7,937 bases of DNA, from contig LUZV01000048.1 in the NCBI GenBank assembly GCA_001603765.1, positions 1 to 7,937 of the forward strand, written 5' to 3'. Under the pieces are notes generated by a model that had not been told where the DNA came from, searched no databases, and saw nothing but the letters and a program-made list of their open reading frames with translations. Below are positions 6,211 through 7,937 of this stretch, piece by piece. The stretch's first letter is position 1, and each line of letters starts with the position of its first letter. Source of the DNA: Anaerolineales bacterium Chloro_02. GTDB taxonomy: Bacteria > Chloroflexota > Anaerolineae > Anaerolineales > Anaerolineaceae. Made by a program: the position numbers and the translations under genes.

Positions 6211-7155
6211 ATGGAAAACAGCTTGTCCATTGTGATACCAGTTTACAACAGCCAGTCCACGCTGCCCACACTGATTGCGGAAATCGACCGGGTCATGCGG
6301 ACGCAAGGCAAGGATTATGAGGTCATCCTCGTCAATGATGGCAGCAGCGACAAAAGCTGGGAGGTCGTCCAAAGCCTTGCAAAGGAATTTGGCTCCGTTC
6401 GCGGGGTTGATCTGATGCGCAATTATGGACAGCATAATGCCTTGCTCTGTGGCATCAGGCTGGCCAATAACCCCATTATTATTACGATGGACGACGACTT
6501 GCAGCATCCGCCGGCAGAAATCCCCAAATTGCTTCAGAAACTGGAAGAAGGGTTTGATGTTGTTTACGGCGTACCTGACGCTGAAAGGCACAGTATCTGG
6601 CGCAATATCACCTCAAAGCTCATCAAACTGTTTCTAAAAAAAGCTATGAAGGTGCCCACCGCGCAGCAGCTTTCCGCTTTTCGCGCGTTTCGTTCTGAGA
6701 TTCGGGAAGCGTTCGCGAATTATAAGGGCACCTTTGTTTCTATTGATGTGCTGCTCTCCTGGGGCACAACCCGATTCACATCGATAACCGTAGATCACAA
6801 CAAACGCGCGGAGGGAAGTTCCAACTACACATTGAAAAAGCTCATGAACCACGCGCTTACCCTCATTACTGGGTTTAGCATTCTCCCGCTTCAGGTATCC
6901 AGTTATTTCGGCTTTCTCTCAATGCTGTTTGGCTTGATTGTGCTGGTTTATGTAATATACAAATTTTATTCCAGCGGCGGTGTTGTTCCTGGGTTTACTT
7001 TTCTTGCCTCAACTTTGGCAATTTTCTCTGGCGTCCAACTGTTCGCCATAGGGATGATTGGAGAGTATCTGGGCAGGTTGTTTACCCGTTCGCTTGACCA
7101 TCCGACCTACATCGTCCGCACAACCAGCTCAGAGAAAAAGGATGACCCCAATTAG
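6211..7155 (+). CDS. Polyprenyl-phosphate glycosyltransferase, GT2 family (DPM1/GtrB/ArnC-like)
   Basis: 314 residues, the usual length for the bacterial GtrB/ArnC/DPM1-like group. These enzymes transfer a sugar from a nucleotide donor to undecaprenyl phosphate at the cytoplasmic membrane face, making an Und-P-sugar used by GT-C enzymes outside. The GT-A fold runs through about 1-210. SIVIPVYN (6-13) opens the nucleotide-binding strand, VNDGSSD (41-47) follows, and the metal-binding DDDLQHPP is at 94-101 (usually DxDLQxPPE). KRAEGSSNYTLKKL (198-211) corresponds to the R-x-x-G-x-S-K-Y-x-x-x-K-L lipid-phosphate motif. Two transmembrane helices follow at about 218-250 and 260-288, then a short basic tail. 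The start sits 11 bases after the preceding stop. Family and lipid acceptor type are well supported; the sugar is not readable. Confidence 0.9.
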   Translation: MENSLSIVIPVYNSQSTLPTLIAEIDRVMRTQGKDYEVILVNDGSSDKSWEVVQSLAKEFGSVRGVDLMRNYGQHNALLCGIRLANNPIIITMDDDLQHPPAEIPKLLQKLEEGFDVVYGVPDAERHSIWRNITSKLIKLFLKKAMKVPTAQQLSAFRAFRSEIREAFANYKGTFVSIDVLLSWGTTRFTSITVDHNKRAEGSSNYTLKKLMNHALTLITGFSILPLQVSSYFGFLSMLFGLIVLVYVIYKFYSSGGVVPGFTFLASTLAIFSGVQLFAIGMIGEYLGRLFTRSLDHPTYIVRTTSSEKKDDPN

Positions 7156-7158
7156 GGG
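7154..7158 (+). promoter_or_regulatory. SD (AGGGG) supporting a TTG start at 7165
   Basis: AGGGG overlaps the stop codon of the GT2 gene (TAG, 7153-7155) and sits 6 bases before TTG 7165. The later in-frame ATGs at 7180 and 7186 have no SD. This supports an uncommon TTG start and translational coupling to the upstream gene. Confidence 0.6.
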
Positions 7159-7164
7159 CACGGT

Positions 7165-7917
7165 TTGACCAAAAAAATTATGACGATGACTGATCTTGTT
7201 AGCCTCTCTGAAATTGACTCGAATCGCTTCGGTGTAAACATTGCCAGATCAAACCTGGCGACCTCAGGCAACCTTGCATCGGTACTTGAGTTTTGCAAGG
7301 AAAAACAGGTGGATCTTCTGATCAGCCGCTGCGGCTCAACAGATATCGCCAGTGTCCACGCAATGGAAAAAGCAGGCTTTTTGCTGATGGACACGCTGGT
7401 CTATTTAAAGAAGGACCTACGAGATTATTCTCCACAGTCTTTCCAGTCTGATGTTAATTATCGGACCGTCAAACCAGATGATATCCCTCAGGTTGTAGAG
7501 GTTGCCCGCAGCTCATTTTCAGGGTATCGTGGTCACTACCATGCGGATCCGCGCCTGGACGCGCAAAAAGCGACTGAAGCCTATGCCTCATGGGCAGAAA
7601 GATGCTGCGAGGATCCATCTGTCGCGGCTCGCGTTCTGGTAGCTGAATTTCAGGATGAGATAGTTGGTTTCAGAGCCATTCGCGTCAACTCGCCGCGACA
7701 AGCCGAATTTATTCTTGCGGGTGTATCTCCACAAGCAAGAAATAGAGGCGTATACCGCGGTTTTGTAATTGAAGGGCTGCGCTGGTGTAAAGAAATCGGC
7801 GCTGAGGAAGTGTTAGTCTCGACACTCCTGGTAAATACCGCCGTACAAAAAGCCTGCACCCAAATGGGTTTTGGCGCCCACAATTCGTATTATACTTTTC
7901 ATAAGTGGTTCAAATAA
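7165..7917 (+). CDS. GNAT acetyltransferase, WecD-like (probable amino-sugar nucleotide N-acetyltransferase)
   Basis: 250 residues from TTG 7165, set by an AGGGG SD. WecD acetylates the 4-amino group of dTDP-4-amino-4,6-dideoxygalactose with acetyl-CoA in enterobacterial common antigen synthesis. This protein shows the same two-part layout. An N-terminal part (about 1-90) has RFGVNIARSN and ISRCGSTDIASVHAMEKAGFLLMDTLVYL, a degenerate GNAT-like half. A C-terminal GNAT domain (about 98-250) begins YRTVKPDDIPQVVEVARSSF, continues with VLVAEFQDEIVGFRAIR, and has acetyl-CoA loop GVSPQARNRGVYRGF (186-200). N224-T-A-V-Q-K-A-C231-T-Q-M-G-F aligns with the NTA-x4-Y catalytic segment, with Cys instead of Tyr. 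It starts 9 bases after the GT2 gene, which places it in the glycan operon. Substrate is inferred from family and context. Confidence 0.8.
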   Translation: MTKKIMTMTDLVSLSEIDSNRFGVNIARSNLATSGNLASVLEFCKEKQVDLLISRCGSTDIASVHAMEKAGFLLMDTLVYLKKDLRDYSPQSFQSDVNYRTVKPDDIPQVVEVARSSFSGYRGHYHADPRLDAQKATEAYASWAERCCEDPSVAARVLVAEFQDEIVGFRAIRVNSPRQAEFILAGVSPQARNRGVYRGFVIEGLRWCKEIGAEEVLVSTLLVNTAVQKACTQMGFGAHNSYYTFHKWFK

Positions 7918-7937
7918 ATTTTTCTATTACAGGCAAA

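Overview
This window looks like chromosomal DNA from a bacterium of moderate GC content, with SD-led genes and sigma70-type -10 elements. The best guess is Chloroflexota, class Anaerolineae. This is inferred from protein style: a FatA-type acyl-ACP thioesterase, and large polytopic membrane proteins with an 'IDDW' loop and a C-terminal segment that resembles Anaerolineae proteins I know of. It is not proven. No RNA gene, CRISPR array, insertion sequence or integrase was seen.

Left part (1-2860): four housekeeping-type genes. An acyl-ACP thioesterase runs leftward off the window edge (663 to 1). It is divergent from a DUF368 membrane protein, a family shown to include undecaprenyl-phosphate transporters, whose gene ends at 1688. 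A rho-independent terminator (about 1709-1749) separates that gene from a convergent 2H phosphoesterase / 2'-5' RNA ligase-like gene (2332 to 1742). That gene is in turn divergent from an OsmC-family peroxiredoxin (2456-2860). Extended or plain -10 boxes can be read in the two divergent gaps.

Right part (2897-7917): four tightly packed co-directional genes, with gaps of 54, 11 and 9 bases. They are a ten-or-so-helix membrane protein with a GT-C-like acidic loop, a second GT-C-like membrane protein with a C-terminal soluble TPR-like region, a polyprenyl-phosphate-type family 2 glycosyltransferase with two C-terminal helices, and a WecD-like GNAT acetyltransferase. OsmC lies only 36 bases upstream and could be cotranscribed with them.

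Working model (inference): the family 2 enzyme loads a sugar onto undecaprenyl phosphate at the cytoplasmic face, and one or both GT-C-like proteins use that lipid-linked sugar on the outer face. The acetyltransferase modifies an amino-sugar nucleotide that feeds the same glycan. The DUF368 protein, although in a separate transcription unit, may return undecaprenyl phosphate to the inner leaflet. No dedicated flippase (GtrA-like) or sugar aminotransferase lies in the window. The most unusual sequence details are a cysteine where the GNAT catalytic tyrosine is expected, and a valine where the thioesterase D-x-N-x-H motif usually has asparagine.
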